Shown: positions 1-7,858, counted from the first letter of the stretch. The stretch: 42,304 nucleotides of DNA from Butyrivibrio sp. (GCA_023665525.1 JAMPDT010000007.1:1-42304), one strand, 5' to 3'. Numbers and translations: made by a program. The notes: generated by a model from the sequence alone, not told the origin.

Positions 1-3000
1 TGGGAGTTGATAAAAAGGATGTAAAATTAGTTATTCACTACGATATATCGGATTCGCTTGAGAATTATGTACAGGAGGCGGGACGCGCGGGGCGCGACCA
101 GTCCTTGCAGGCGGAATGCTATGTGCTGTTTAACGATAACGACCTTGATAAGCATTTTATACTTCTGAATCAGACCAAGCTCAGCATAAGCGAAATTCAG
201 CAGGTGTGGAAGGCTATTAAGGACTTGACCAAGACAAGAACGCGGGTATGCTGCTCGCCGCTTGAAATCGCGCGTCAGGCGGGCTGGGACGACGCGCCCG
301 GCTCGGACATCGAAGTGCGCGTAAGAACAGCCGTTGCGGCGCTGGAAAACGCAGGCTATGTCAAGCGCGGCAAAAATGTTCCTCATGTTTACGCTACAAG
401 CATACTTGCCGAAAATATGCGGGAGGCAAGCGATATAATTAATGACTCCGCTCTGTATGACGACAAACAGCGGGAAAACGCGCTGAGGATAGTAAAATCT
501 CTTATCTCAAGCAGAAGCATTGCCGAGGCGGGAAACGACGACGCGGAATCACGCGTTGATTATCTTGCCGATATATTGGGGCTTCAAAAGGAGGACGTCA
601 TTAACGCGATTACGCTTATGCGGGAGGACGGCTTGCTTGAGGACTCAAGAGATATGTCGGCGTATATCCGCCGCGCCGATTCGCAGAATAAATCAACTCA
701 GATATTTGAGCGCTTTGCAAGGCTTGAAGGCTTTATGATAGACGAGCTTGAGGAGGGTAAGCTATGCAGCGGCTTGAAGGAGCAAAAGGAGCTGAACGAG
801 CGCGCGATGGCGGCGGGTATAGCTCATTCGAGCGCAAAAAACATAAGGACGATTCTGTATTATTGGACAATCAAAAGCTATATACAGAAAGCCGCGGCAG
901 ACGGAGAAAGCGGCTCGGAGGTTATTCCGCTGATGAGTGTTGAACTGTTGCGCAGGAAGTATGAGCTTCGAGCGGATATATGCCGTTTTCTTGTGGAGGA
1001 GCTTTACCGTTTGGCGGAGGATAAGCCCGATGACGGCTCGGAGGAGGTGTTGGCGGAGTTTTCCCTGATAGGATTATGGAAGGCTTATTGCGACAGACCG
1101 CGCTTTGATTTTATCCAAGAGGAGCCGAGTGTGCATGACGTTGAGGACGCCATTTTGTATTTGTCCAAAATAGGCGCGCTTACCCTTGAGGGGGGGTTCC
1201 TTGTTCTGTACAGCGGTATGGAAATCAAGCGTATTGTCACCGACAACAAGATATGTTATAAGCGTAAGGATTATCGTATGCTTGACGAATTTTACAAGCA
1301 GAAAATACAGCAGATACATATTGTTGGTGAATACGCGCATCTTATGGTACGTGACTATGATGCCGCCTTGCAGTTTGTACAGGACTACTTTCAAATGGAT
1401 TTCAAGCAGTTTATAATGAAGTATTTTAAGGGAGAACGCGCCGCGGAGATCGTAAGAAATATCACGCCGGAGAAATATAAGCAGCTTTTTGCGGAGCTGT
1501 CCGAAACGCAGCGGCAAATTATTAATGATGATAAGTCGAAATGCATAGTTATCGCCGCCGGACCCGGAAGCGGAAAAACAAAGGTTCTTGTCCATAAGCT
1601 CGCCTCCCTGCTGCTTTTGGAGGAGGTAAAGCATGAACAGCTCCTTATGGTAACCTTTTCACGCGCCGCCGCTACGGAGTTCAAAAAAAGACTTATGGAG
1701 TTAATCGGTAATGCGGCGGGCTATGTGGAGATTAAAACCTTTCATTCATATTGCTTTGACCTTCTCGGCAGAATCGGAAGCCTTGAAGGAGCGGAGGACG
1801 TTGTAAAAAACGCGACCGAAATGATTTACAACGGCGAGGCGGAGCTTGGGCGCATTACAAAAACAGTGGTGGTAATTGACGAAGCGCAGGATATGGACGA
1901 GAATGAGTTTGCGCTTATCGAGGCGCTGATGTCCCGCAACGACGATATGAGAGTAATAGCGGTAGGCGACGACGACCAAAATATTTATGAATTTCGCGGC
2001 TCCGATTCAAAGTATCTGCGTTCGTTTATAACAAAGCATGGGGCGGTAACCTATGAAATGCCGGATAATTACCGCAGCGCTCCGAATATTGTGGAATTAG
2101 CCAACGCGTTTGCCGCTTCGATAACAAACCGTATGAAGAGCATTCCGTGCAGAGCGGTTTCATGCGATAACGGCACGGTACGCCTTACAAGGCATATCGG
2201 CGGCAATCTCGAGGAACCGATAGTTCGTGAAATTATATCATCTAAGCATGACGGGAGAGCTTGCGTCCTTACGAATACGAACGAGGAGGCTCTGCGGGTG
2301 CTTGGCTTGCTGAATATGTACGGGGTCCGCGCCAAGCTGATACAGTCGAACGACGGCTTTTGGATGTACAATCTTGCGGAAATACGTTTTTTCTTAAAGC
2401 AGATAGACAAAAAGCTGCAATACTCGAAAATTCCCGACGAGGTTTGGAACGCGGCGAAGCAGAGCCTGTTTGTCAGGTATAAATCAAGCGCGTGTCTTGA
2501 AAACTGCAAGAATCTGATATTGGATTTTGAAACGGTAAATCCCAATAAATACCGCTCCGATTTGGAGGAATTTATCAAGGAATCAAATTATGAGGATTTT
2601 TACGGTGACGACAAGGAATCGGTGATCGTATCTACGATACATAAGGCGAAGGGACGTGAATTTGACGCGGTCTATATGCTGATGAATGATATAGATATTG
2701 ACAGCGACGAAATGAAACGCAGAATTTATGTGGGAATGACAAGAGCAAGAAAAGAGCTTTATATTCATTACAATAACGCTGTTTTTGATAATTTTACCGC
2801 GTCGGGGGCAGAGCGGCGTTATGACAATAACTCTTATGCCGCCCCGAAAGAAATAATACTCCAAATGGGACATAAGGACGTTGCGCTCGGTTTTTTTAAG
2901 GGGAAGAAGGAGCTTATCTTTCAACTGCAAAGCGGCTCGCCCTTGGGGATTGACGGCAGCTATCTGACGGCGGAAATTGATTCGCATACGGTTCGTGTTG

Positions 3001-3170
3001 TCAAGCAGTCAAAGGCGTGCGCCGAACGGCTTAATATTTTGAGCAAAAAAGGCTATAAGCCGTATAAGGCGAGGGTACGCTTTATTGTCGCATGGAAGGA
3101 TAAGGATGACAATGAGGAATCCGCCGTGATTCTCCCCGAGATTTATTTGAAGGTCGAATATGACAGATAA
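1..3170 (+). CDS. RecQ-UvrD fusion DNA helicase, 5' end outside window
   Basis: The reading frame is open from base 3 and enters the window inside RecQ helicase motif VI (QEAGRAGRD, about bases 75-98), so the N-terminal RecQ motor lies upstream of the window. A winged-helix-like region follows. From about base 1490 there is a complete UvrD/Rep superfamily 1 helicase: Walker A AAGPGSGKT (about 1552-1578), Walker B DEAQD (1878-1892), then GDDDQNIYEFRG, an NYRS motif, TIHKAKGREFD and a C-terminal YVGMTRAR motif. The protein is therefore two ATP-driven DNA motors in one chain, expected to unwind DNA during repair or recombination. The four-cysteine zinc cluster usual after RecQ motif VI is not visible. 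An internal TTG at 105 is not a plausible start, because conserved RecQ sequence continues upstream of it. Such fusions are known in Firmicutes; the exact role is not established. Confidence 0.9.
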   Translation, partial: GVDKKDVKLVIHYDISDSLENYVQEAGRAGRDQSLQAECYVLFNDNDLDKHFILLNQTKLSISEIQQVWKAIKDLTKTRTRVCCSPLEIARQAGWDDAPGSDIEVRVRTAVAALENAGYVKRGKNVPHVYATSILAENMREASDIINDSALYDDKQRENALRIVKSLISSRSIAEAGNDDAESRVDYLADILGLQKEDVINAITLMREDGLLEDSRDMSAYIRRADSQNKSTQIFERFARLEGFMIDELEEGKLCSGLKEQKELNERAMAAGIAHSSAKNIRTILYYWTIKSYIQKAAADGESGSEVIPLMSVELLRRKYELRADICRFLVEELYRLAEDKPDDGSEEVLAEFSLIGLWKAYCDRPRFDFIQEEPSVHDVEDAILYLSKIGALTLEGGFLVLYSGMEIKRIVTDNKICYKRKDYRMLDEFYKQKIQQIHIVGEYAHLMVRDYDAALQFVQDYFQMDFKQFIMKYFKGERAAEIVRNITPEKYKQLFAELSETQRQIINDDKSKCIVIAAGPGSGKTKVLVHKLASLLLLEEVKHEQLLMVTFSRAAATEFKKRLMELIGNAAGYVEIKTFHSYCFDLLGRIGSLEGAEDVVKNATEMIYNGEAELGRITKTVVVIDEAQDMDENEFALIEALMSRNDDMRVIAVGDDDQNIYEFRGSDSKYLRSFITKHGAVTYEMPDNYRSAPNIVELANAFAASITNRMKSIPCRAVSCDNGTVRLTRHIGGNLEEPIVREIISSKHDGRACVLTNTNEEALRVLGLLNMYGVRAKLIQSNDGFWMYNLAEIRFFLKQIDKKLQYSKIPDEVWNAAKQSLFVRYKSSACLENCKNLILDFETVNPNKYRSDLEEFIKESNYEDFYGDDKESVIVSTIHKAKGREFDAVYMLMNDIDIDSDEMKRRIYVGMTRARKELYIHYNNAVFDNFTASGAERRYDNNSYAAPKEIILQMGHKDVALGFFKGKKELIFQLQSGSPLGIDGSYLTAEIDSHTVRVVKQSKACAERLNILSKKGYKPYKARVRFIVAWKDKDDNEESAVILPEIYLKVEYDR

Positions 3171-3175
3171 TAGTA

Positions 3176-3204
3176 TTGGAAAAACCGAAAGGATATGTTA
3201 TAAT
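3176..3204 (+). promoter_or_regulatory. Promoter of the erm leader
   Basis: TTGGAA (3176-3181) and TATAAT (3199-3204) are separated by 17 bases, a near-consensus housekeeping promoter. Transcription should begin near 3211. That leaves an mRNA leader of about 320 bases before the erm start codon, beginning with a short hairpin (3217-3240, AGCTT pairing with AAGCT). Confidence 0.75.
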
Positions 3205-3262
3205 AATCGAAAACAATGTGGAGCTTAAACAAGCTGCACAGTAACAGAAAGGTGGCATTAGA

Positions 3263-3307
3263 GTGATTATTATTTGCTGCGCCCGTATCCGTATACAGGG
3301 GCGATAG
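3263..3307 (+). CDS. Erm leader peptide 1 (14 residues, Arg-Ile-Arg motif)
   Basis: GTG start with AAAGGTGG ending seven bases upstream, then 14 codons and TAG. The product reads MIIICCARIRIQGR. Residues 8-10 are Arg-Ile-Arg, which fits the +X+ pattern known from ErmD-type leaders to stall ribosomes in the presence of macrolides or ketolides. The first five codons (3263-3277) are also the 5' arm of a long inverted repeat whose other arm is 3352-3366, so ribosome position on this ORF should change leader folding. That it is translated is inferred from the ribosome site, the motif and the location upstream of erm. Confidence 0.65.
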   Translation: MIIICCARIRIQGR

Positions 3308-3366
3308 AAAAGCGGACACGGATTTTCCGTAAAAACGGGCTTTTTTGGCGTGCAAATAATTATCAC
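3263..3366 (+). promoter_or_regulatory. Long-range inverted repeat in erm leader RNA
   Basis: Bases 3263-3277 and 3352-3366 are complementary at 14 of 15 positions. Inside them, GCCCGT (3281-3286) can pair with ACGGGC (3335-3340), which is followed directly by six T residues, so this fold may also act as a first terminator. ACGGA and TCCGT (3319-3331) form a smaller hairpin. The structure covers leader peptide 1 and its Arg-Ile-Arg codons and ends just before the ribosome site of leader 2. Confidence 0.6.
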
Positions 3367-3382
3367 ATATAGGCGGTGCAGA

Positions 3383-3490
3383 ATGCGGTATACCCGTATC
3401 CGGCGCTTTTTGCCTTGTTGCTTGGTTATGGCAGGTAAAATTCCGTTTTTGGGAGTTTTGCCTGCTTTTTTATTGCCTTTTCAAAAATAA
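3383..3490 (+). CDS. Erm leader peptide 2 (35 residues, Arg-Ile-Arg-Arg motif)
   Basis: ATG start with AGGCGG seven bases upstream and TAA at 3488-3490. The first residues are MRYTRIRRFLP, giving a second Arg-Ile-Arg (residues 5-7, extending to Arg-8). The codons CGT ATC CG occur identically in leader 1, so the two small ORFs share both motif and DNA. The second half of the ORF (from 3431) overlaps an intrinsic terminator, so a translating or stalled ribosome could influence termination before erm. Confidence 0.6.
   Translation: MRYTRIRRFLPCCLVMAGKIPFLGVLPAFLLPFQK
3431..3472 (+). terminator. Intrinsic terminator / attenuator before erm
   Basis: GCAGGTAAAATTCC (3431-3444) pairs with GGAGTTTTGCCTGC (3452-3465) through Watson-Crick and two G-T pairs. 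The loop is short and six T residues follow (3466-3471). It lies inside leader ORF 2 and 57 bases before the erm start, so it must be bypassed for erm to be expressed. Premature termination relieved by drug-stalled ribosomes is the simplest model and has precedent in ermK. Confidence 0.7.
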
Positions 3491-3528
3491 GGGCGCGCGC
3501 CGTCCTATGTAAAAGAAGGAGGCAGACC

Positions 3529-4329
3529 ATGCAAAAGAGCGGCAGGCACATAAAAGCCGACGGCAGGGAGCGTTTACCGCTGTCGGATTCGCAAAATTTT
3601 ATTACTGAAAAAAGACTTATCCAAAGAATAGTTAATTTGAGCAATATTTCCAAAGACGATACGGTAATTGAAATCGGGACGGGAAAGGGACATCTGACGG
3701 ACGCGCTGTGCAGAAAGGGCGGCAGCGTCCGCTCGGTTGAGTTGGATCGCAGACTGTATGAGCGGGCGGGAGAAAGGCTTGGCAAATATGACAATCTCGA
3801 GCTGATTTGCGGTGATTTCCTGAAATATCCGCTGCCGCCAAAGGGGAGCTACAAGGTTTTTGCCAATATTCCGTATTTTATTACCGCGCGGATTGTAAAA
3901 AAGCTGACGGAGGCGAAGAACCCGCCCACGGACATATGGCTTGTTATGGAAAAGGGGGCGGCAAAGAGATTTATGGGGCTTCCGAGGGAAAGCGCGGCGT
4001 CCCTTTGCCTCAAGGTAAATTGGGAAATGAAGATTGCATATTACTTTCGCAGGGAGGATTTTCACCCTGCGCCGTCGGTTGATTCGGTGCTGCTTTATTT
4101 TTCAAGGAAAGCGATACCCGATTTGAGCGGCGGCGAACGCGCCGCGTTTGCCGAATTTGCCGCGCACTGTATGAAATACGGAATCTGCGGAAAAAGGGGA
4201 TTGCTGACCAAAAGGCAGGCGGAAACGGCGCTGAAACGGGCGGGAATGGCGCCGCTGCCGAGGGACGGGGTTATTTTGTACGTGCAGTGGCTCTGCCTGT
4301 TTCGATATTGGCTGAGGCTGAAGCATTGA
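3529..4329 (+). CDS. erm: Erm-type 23S rRNA adenine N6-methyltransferase
   Basis: 266 residues, within the usual Erm range. It has the N-terminal LSDSQNFITEKRLIQRIV block that Erm and KsgA enzymes share, the S-adenosylmethionine motif IEIGTGKGHLT (about residues 46-56), an acidic residue after strand 2 (VELDRR) and the catalytic NIPYFIT motif. Family members methylate A2058 of 23S rRNA and give resistance to macrolides, lincosamides and streptogramin B. KsgA is the alternative, but KsgA usually has NLPYY, and this gene follows a drug-leader architecture. AAGGAGG lies about eight bases upstream of the ATG. The specific Erm class is not assigned. No transfer genes adjoin it directly, so it may be an intrinsic chromosomal copy. 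Confidence 0.85.
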   Translation: MQKSGRHIKADGRERLPLSDSQNFITEKRLIQRIVNLSNISKDDTVIEIGTGKGHLTDALCRKGGSVRSVELDRRLYERAGERLGKYDNLELICGDFLKYPLPPKGSYKVFANIPYFITARIVKKLTEAKNPPTDIWLVMEKGAAKRFMGLPRESAASLCLKVNWEMKIAYYFRREDFHPAPSVDSVLLYFSRKAIPDLSGGERAAFAEFAAHCMKYGICGKRGLLTKRQAETALKRAGMAPLPRDGVILYVQWLCLFRYWLRLKH

Positions 4330-4339
4330 AAAATCCTCG

Positions 4340-4390
4340 TTGACAGTACGCTTTTGCGGTGATATAACAAAAATTTTTTCGCCCGGCGAA
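4340..4390 (+). promoter_or_regulatory. Promoter with inverted repeat at the start site
   Basis: TTGACA (4340-4345) and TATAAC (4363-4368) are 17 bases apart. The predicted start region is followed by the perfect inverted repeat TTCGCC-C-GGCGAA (4378-4390), a likely repressor site. It reads toward the toxin-antitoxin pair and may be its upstream promoter, about 190 bases before the antitoxin start. Confidence 0.6.
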
Positions 4391-4478
4391 ATCCTGCTCA
4401 TTTGGATTGAGGCTTGGTGCCATGCATGTGTTCAATCTGACGCGCTTGATTGTAAGAACAACCAAATAAAGGTAGCTC

Positions 4479-4507
4479 TTGACATTATTTCGGTATACCG
4501 ATACAAT
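4479..4507 (+). promoter_or_regulatory. Toxin-antitoxin promoter with palindromic operator
   Basis: TTGACA (4479-4484) and TACAAT (4502-4507) are 17 bases apart. The spacer contains the perfect 12-base palindrome TCGGTATACCGA (4490-4501). A dimeric helix-turn-helix antitoxin bound there would block RNA polymerase, the usual autorepression of such modules. Confidence 0.8.
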
Positions 4508-4531
4508 CATAACAGAGAGGATGTGACCGAA

Positions 4532-4936
4532 ATGATAATCGAGAGCTTACTGAAAAAGCGGAACATGACCAAATACAGGTTAGCCATAGACGCGGGAATC
4601 CCACACGCTACCCTCAACGATATATGCAGCGGAAAGACAAGGCTGGAAAAATGCTCCGCCGAAACGGTATACAAGCTTGCAAAGGCGCTTGACGTGTCAA
4701 TGGAGCTGCTGACTGCCGAAGGGCTTCATCAGGCGCAGCGGGAACGCTCCTATGAATACGGTCTGCCCGCCTATTTGCAGCATGATTTGGACGCATACAA
4801 AGAGGGGCTGAAAAACAAATCGCCGCTGCTCGACTGTCTGTGGGGAGAGCTGTACGGCAGCATCAACATCGCGGAGATCAACGACGGCGTAATCACGAAG
4901 GAACACGCAGACTATCTGAGAGAAAAGTATCTTTAA
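4532..4936 (+). CDS. HipB-like Xre-family antitoxin/repressor
   Basis: 134 residues from ATG 4532. AGAGAGG lies about ten bases upstream; the longer open frame from 4340 crosses the promoter and is not used. Residues 1-62 are a helix-turn-helix of the Xre/Cro type (MTKYRLAIDAGIPHATLNDI, then VYKLAKALDVSMELL). The C-terminal half is acidic, with a repeated Tyr/Leu pattern, and probably binds the partner kinase. The downstream HipA-like gene starts 14 bases after the stop, so the two are co-transcribed from the promoter holding the palindrome at 4490. The inferred role is neutralising the kinase and repressing the operon. Confidence 0.8.
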   Translation: MIIESLLKKRNMTKYRLAIDAGIPHATLNDICSGKTRLEKCSAETVYKLAKALDVSMELLTAEGLHQAQRERSYEYGLPAYLQHDLDAYKEGLKNKSPLLDCLWGELYGSINIAEINDGVITKEHADYLREKYL

Positions 4937-4950
4937 GGGAGTGAGAGTAA

Positions 4951-5895
4951 GTGATTGAGGGAATAGATTTTACAGATTGCCGTGTGGTACTTGGCAAGGC
5001 ATACAACGGGGCAAACGGAAAGAAAATTGCTGTGGAATACAACGGAACGCTGTATATGTTGAAATTTCCGCCCTCGGGCAAGAATAAGCCCACGGAGCTT
5101 TCCTACACCAATAGCTGCTTCAGCGAGCATATCGCAAGCAGTATCTTCAACCTGATCGGCGTAAAAGCCCATGAAACCCTGCTCGGGACCTTCAAGGTCG
5201 GCGGCAAGGAAAAAATCGTCTGCGCCTGCAAAGACTTCACGGCGGACGGAAAGCGGTTCTTTGATTTCTGCTCCATCAAAAATACGATTTTAGAATCGGA
5301 TTCAAACGGGACGGGAACGGAGCTTGAGGATATTCTCGACACCATCGAAAAGCAGCGGTATGTACCGTCGGAGGAGTTGGAAAAATACTTTTGGGATGTA
5401 TTTGCAGTGGACGCGCTGCTTGGTAATTTCGACCGTCACAACGGCAACTGGGGCTTCCTGTTCGATGATAGCACGGGAGAAGCGAGTCTTGCGCCCATCT
5501 ATGACTGCGGAAGCTGTCTGCTGCCGCAGGCTGACGAAAGAATTATGAACGAGGTGCTGACAAACGAGGACGCGCTGAATGCGCGAATCTATCAGTACCC
5601 GACCTCCGCCATCAAGCAGAACGGCAGGAAAATCAATTACCGTGATTTTCTTATGAGCGCGGAATACGAGGGCTGCAATAAGGCGGTAAAGCGGATTGTG
5701 CCTCGTATCAATTTCGATAAGCTTGGCGCGCTGATTGATGAAGCGCCGTATCTGTCCGAAATGCAAAGGAAGTTTTATATGCATTATATCAAAGCAAGGT
5801 ATGATAGGATCCTTGCTCCGGCGTTGGATTTGGCAGTAAGCCTTGAACAGGAACAAAACGATTCCGTAATGGGAGTGCAGCAAGCAGACAGTTAA
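4951..5895 (+). CDS. HipA/CtkA-like Ser/Thr kinase toxin
   Basis: 314 residues from GTG 4951, with AAGGGAG upstream. The catalytic loop GNFDRHNGNWGF (about residues 159-170) has the Asp and Asn arrangement of HipA kinases, and PIYDCGSCL (about 183-191) is the metal-binding Asp motif. The N-terminal LYMLKFPPSGK carries the likely ATP-binding lysine. It lacks the separate HipA N1 domain, so it is closer to the short CtkA/HipA_C proteins. Family members phosphorylate translation-related proteins such as glutamyl-tRNA synthetase and slow growth; the target here is unknown. The terminator at 5900 follows the stop immediately, closing a two-gene unit. Confidence 0.82.
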   Translation: MIEGIDFTDCRVVLGKAYNGANGKKIAVEYNGTLYMLKFPPSGKNKPTELSYTNSCFSEHIASSIFNLIGVKAHETLLGTFKVGGKEKIVCACKDFTADGKRFFDFCSIKNTILESDSNGTGTELEDILDTIEKQRYVPSEELEKYFWDVFAVDALLGNFDRHNGNWGFLFDDSTGEASLAPIYDCGSCLLPQADERIMNEVLTNEDALNARIYQYPTSAIKQNGRKINYRDFLMSAEYEGCNKAVKRIVPRINFDKLGALIDEAPYLSEMQRKFYMHYIKARYDRILAPALDLAVSLEQEQNDSVMGVQQADS

Positions 5896-5899
5896 GCGG

Positions 5900-5928
5900 A
5901 GGACGCGGAAATCATCAGCGTCCTTTTG
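5900..5928 (+). terminator. Terminator of the HipBA-like operon
   Basis: AGGACGC (5900-5906) pairs with GCGTCCT (5919-5925), followed by TTTG. It begins five bases after the kinase stop codon. Confidence 0.65.
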
Positions 5929-5940
5929 TTATGCGGCATT

Positions 5941-6111
5941 GGACAGGAGATCGCGGTATATATTGAAATGTGTTTTGATGTGGATAAAAAATTCGGAATC
6001 CATATTGCGGACGATGACGGCGCTTGACTGAATATGTACGGCAAATGGCAGGTCCGGGGAAGCTTTCGCTTGAAGAAAATACGGCAGAAAGAAGTACTAC
6101 CAATAATATAA
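5941..6111 (+). pseudogene. Remnant of a small gene with an in-frame stop
   Basis: One frame encodes IEMCFDVDKKFGIHIADDDGA, then TGA, then LNMYGKWQVRGS up to a TAA at 6109. The text runs on smoothly across the TGA, which is one base away from a TGG tryptophan codon. No start codon with a ribosome site is seen. The DVDKKFG...LNMYGKW pattern resembles small uncharacterised proteins carried by conjugative elements of Clostridia, but I cannot name the family with confidence. The rest of 5929-6223 holds no other gene I can support. Confidence 0.35.
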
Positions 6112-6223
6112 ATTTAATGAAGAATTATTGCCGGATCAAGAAAGGTTATAATTCTATGTAACAAAGCGAAGAAAAAAACGAATATATAAGTAAAGGCGAA
6201 TGAAAGGAGGCGGTGCAAGGAGA

Positions 6224-6781
6224 ATGAATGATAATGAGATAATTGATTTATTCTTTAAACGTTCGGAAAAGGCAATCACTCATCTGTCGGATAAATACGG
6301 GTATGTGCTTATGAAAGTGTCGATGAATCTTGTAAATAATTACTCCGACGCCGAAGAATGTCTAAACGACGCATATTTAAATGTGTGGAATGCTATTCCG
6401 CCCCAAACCCCAAAATATTTATTGGCATTTGTATGCAGGATTGTACGTAATATTTCGATTGACAGATATAGACGCGACAATGCTCAGAAACGGAATGGAA
6501 ATTATGATTTATGCATTGAGGAATTGGAGGAATGTATTGCGTCTAAAAAATCAATAGATGAAGAGATTACCGAATCGGAACTGGCAGCTTGCATAAACGA
6601 ATTTTTGGGGACATTGGGAGAATTGGAGCAGATGATTTTTGTAAGAAGGTTTTGGTATTTTGATACTTATGAGGATATAGCCTCAAAAGCAAACATAAGA
6701 GCGAATACGATTCGGGTAAGGATATTCCGAACGAAAGCAAAAATGAAAGCGTTTCTTGAAGAAAGGGGAATACTTATATGA
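6224..6781 (+). CDS. ECF-type RNA polymerase sigma factor
   Basis: About 185 residues from ATG 6224; an ATG at 6200 precedes the AAAGGAGG at 6203-6210 and would lack a ribosome site. Region 2 is visible as YGYVLMKVSMNLVNNYSDAEECLNDAYLNVW followed by a region 2.4-like helix ending in NISIDRYRR. Region 4 is IFVRRFWYFDTYEDIASKANIRANTIRVRIFRTKAKMK, a helix-turn-helix. The stop overlaps the ATG of the next gene (ATGA), so sigma factor and anti-sigma factor are translationally coupled. The regulon is unknown; the subtilase downstream is a candidate. Confidence 0.88.
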   Translation: MNDNEIIDLFFKRSEKAITHLSDKYGYVLMKVSMNLVNNYSDAEECLNDAYLNVWNAIPPQTPKYLLAFVCRIVRNISIDRYRRDNAQKRNGNYDLCIEELEECIASKKSIDEEITESELAACINEFLGTLGELEQMIFVRRFWYFDTYEDIASKANIRANTIRVRIFRTKAKMKAFLEERGILI

Positions 6782-7758
6782 ATAAAGAAAAATTGATGAG
6801 TGCGATTAATGGAATCGACGACCGATATATTATAAAATTCGCCGAAGTAAAACCTGAGATTAAAACAAAGGCTATGTGGCTTAAAATTGCCGCGGTTGCC
6901 GCCTGTTTGTGTTTTGCTGTTACAGGTACGGCGCTCTTCATGAAAAATATAGAACCGCGGGGAAGCAGACCAAGCGCATATATACCGGAAGGAAGCGAAA
7001 CGAATGCATCTCAGAGCAGCAGTAAGCCGAATACTGACGTATCACAGAGTGTTGAAACAAGCGCCCCGCAGCCGGGAGAAACGATTTGGGCTGGTGACGG
7101 AGATCAAATCTGGAAGGATTATTCCGAACAAGCCGTAAAGGGTTCTATCATTCTCGCAGATGAGCTGAAAGCGGTGATGGAAAAATCGGATAATACAGCA
7201 GATGTATTTGCCGTTCGGGTAACCGATACAGCCGGCGCATCAAAGGAAGAGATATATAACGCCTTTGTGAAGCCGTTAGGCATAGCTGAAGAGTTTATGG
7301 AAAGCGATGTTATTTTTGTTACGGCAGAGCAAATAAATGCCTTGGTTTGTCCGCCGGAGCTTGCGCTTGTGCTGTATCTGAAAATAAAGCCGTATAAGGA
7401 TATTTGGATAGATCAGGAGTACCTTGAAACAGCAGGAACCGAAAAAATACAGGTCAATGTATTACTAAAATTTAACGATGGTGCTGTTTTGGCAAAATAC
7501 AAAGAGGAATTGGATGCTTTAGAAGGCAACGATGAAGAACGATTGATTTTGCAGCGATCAATTATCAAGAAGGAAGTTGCTCAAATAATAGATACATTCC
7601 TAAACGACTATGGAATTTCATATGAAGAAGTGAAAACCGGAATTTACACATCACAATTTACCGCAGAACTCGAACCGGAGCTTATAGTAAGGCTATTGAT
7701 GGATGATCGTATAGAAGGTATTTTGAAAACAACGGATACTCTGGATTTTGACCAATAG
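6778..7758 (+). CDS. Membrane anti-sigma factor with propeptide-like outer domains
   Basis: 326 residues. The first 32 are cytoplasmic (MNKEKLMSAINGIDDRYI, typical of clostridial anti-sigma proteins). A single membrane helix follows (about 34-55, WLKIAAVAACLCFAVTGTAL), then a Ser/Thr-rich linker to about 100. The outer part has two similar halves: a strand (VFAVRVTD), a helix, then VIFVTAEQINALVCPPELAL; and later VNVLLKFNDG, a long helix, then FTAELEPELIVRLLMDDRIEGI. Both match the strand-helix-strand-strand-helix-strand layout of inhibitor I9 / subtilisin propeptides, where a Thr/Glu-Pro/Ala-Glu-x-Ile helix precedes the last strand. The neighbour at 7967 is a subtilase whose own propeptide has LTPVQIQKLSASPEVVYI. 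Anti-sigma function is inferred from the overlap and topology. Confidence 0.7.
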   Translation: MNKEKLMSAINGIDDRYIIKFAEVKPEIKTKAMWLKIAAVAACLCFAVTGTALFMKNIEPRGSRPSAYIPEGSETNASQSSSKPNTDVSQSVETSAPQPGETIWAGDGDQIWKDYSEQAVKGSIILADELKAVMEKSDNTADVFAVRVTDTAGASKEEIYNAFVKPLGIAEEFMESDVIFVTAEQINALVCPPELALVLYLKIKPYKDIWIDQEYLETAGTEKIQVNVLLKFNDGAVLAKYKEELDALEGNDEERLILQRSIIKKEVAQIIDTFLNDYGISYEEVKTGIYTSQFTAELEPELIVRLLMDDRIEGILKTTDTLDFDQ

Positions 7759-7858
7759 TTTATGATTACATCGCTGTGTTAACGACGAGAGGTGATGCCT
7801 ATGGTTTAATGGACTTTATTCGACTACACGGCATTTACACAAATATTTGGGGAATTAA

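Noticed and set aside
3529-4329. Reading the methyltransferase as KsgA (16S dimethyltransferase)
   Set aside because: NIPYFIT rather than NLPYYIT and a drug-type leader upstream favour Erm; the two families share the fold, so some doubt remains.
4340-4531. N-terminal extension of the antitoxin frame
   Set aside because: It would begin at a TTG that is the -35 box, and it crosses both promoters; ATG 4532 starts the helix-turn-helix domain.
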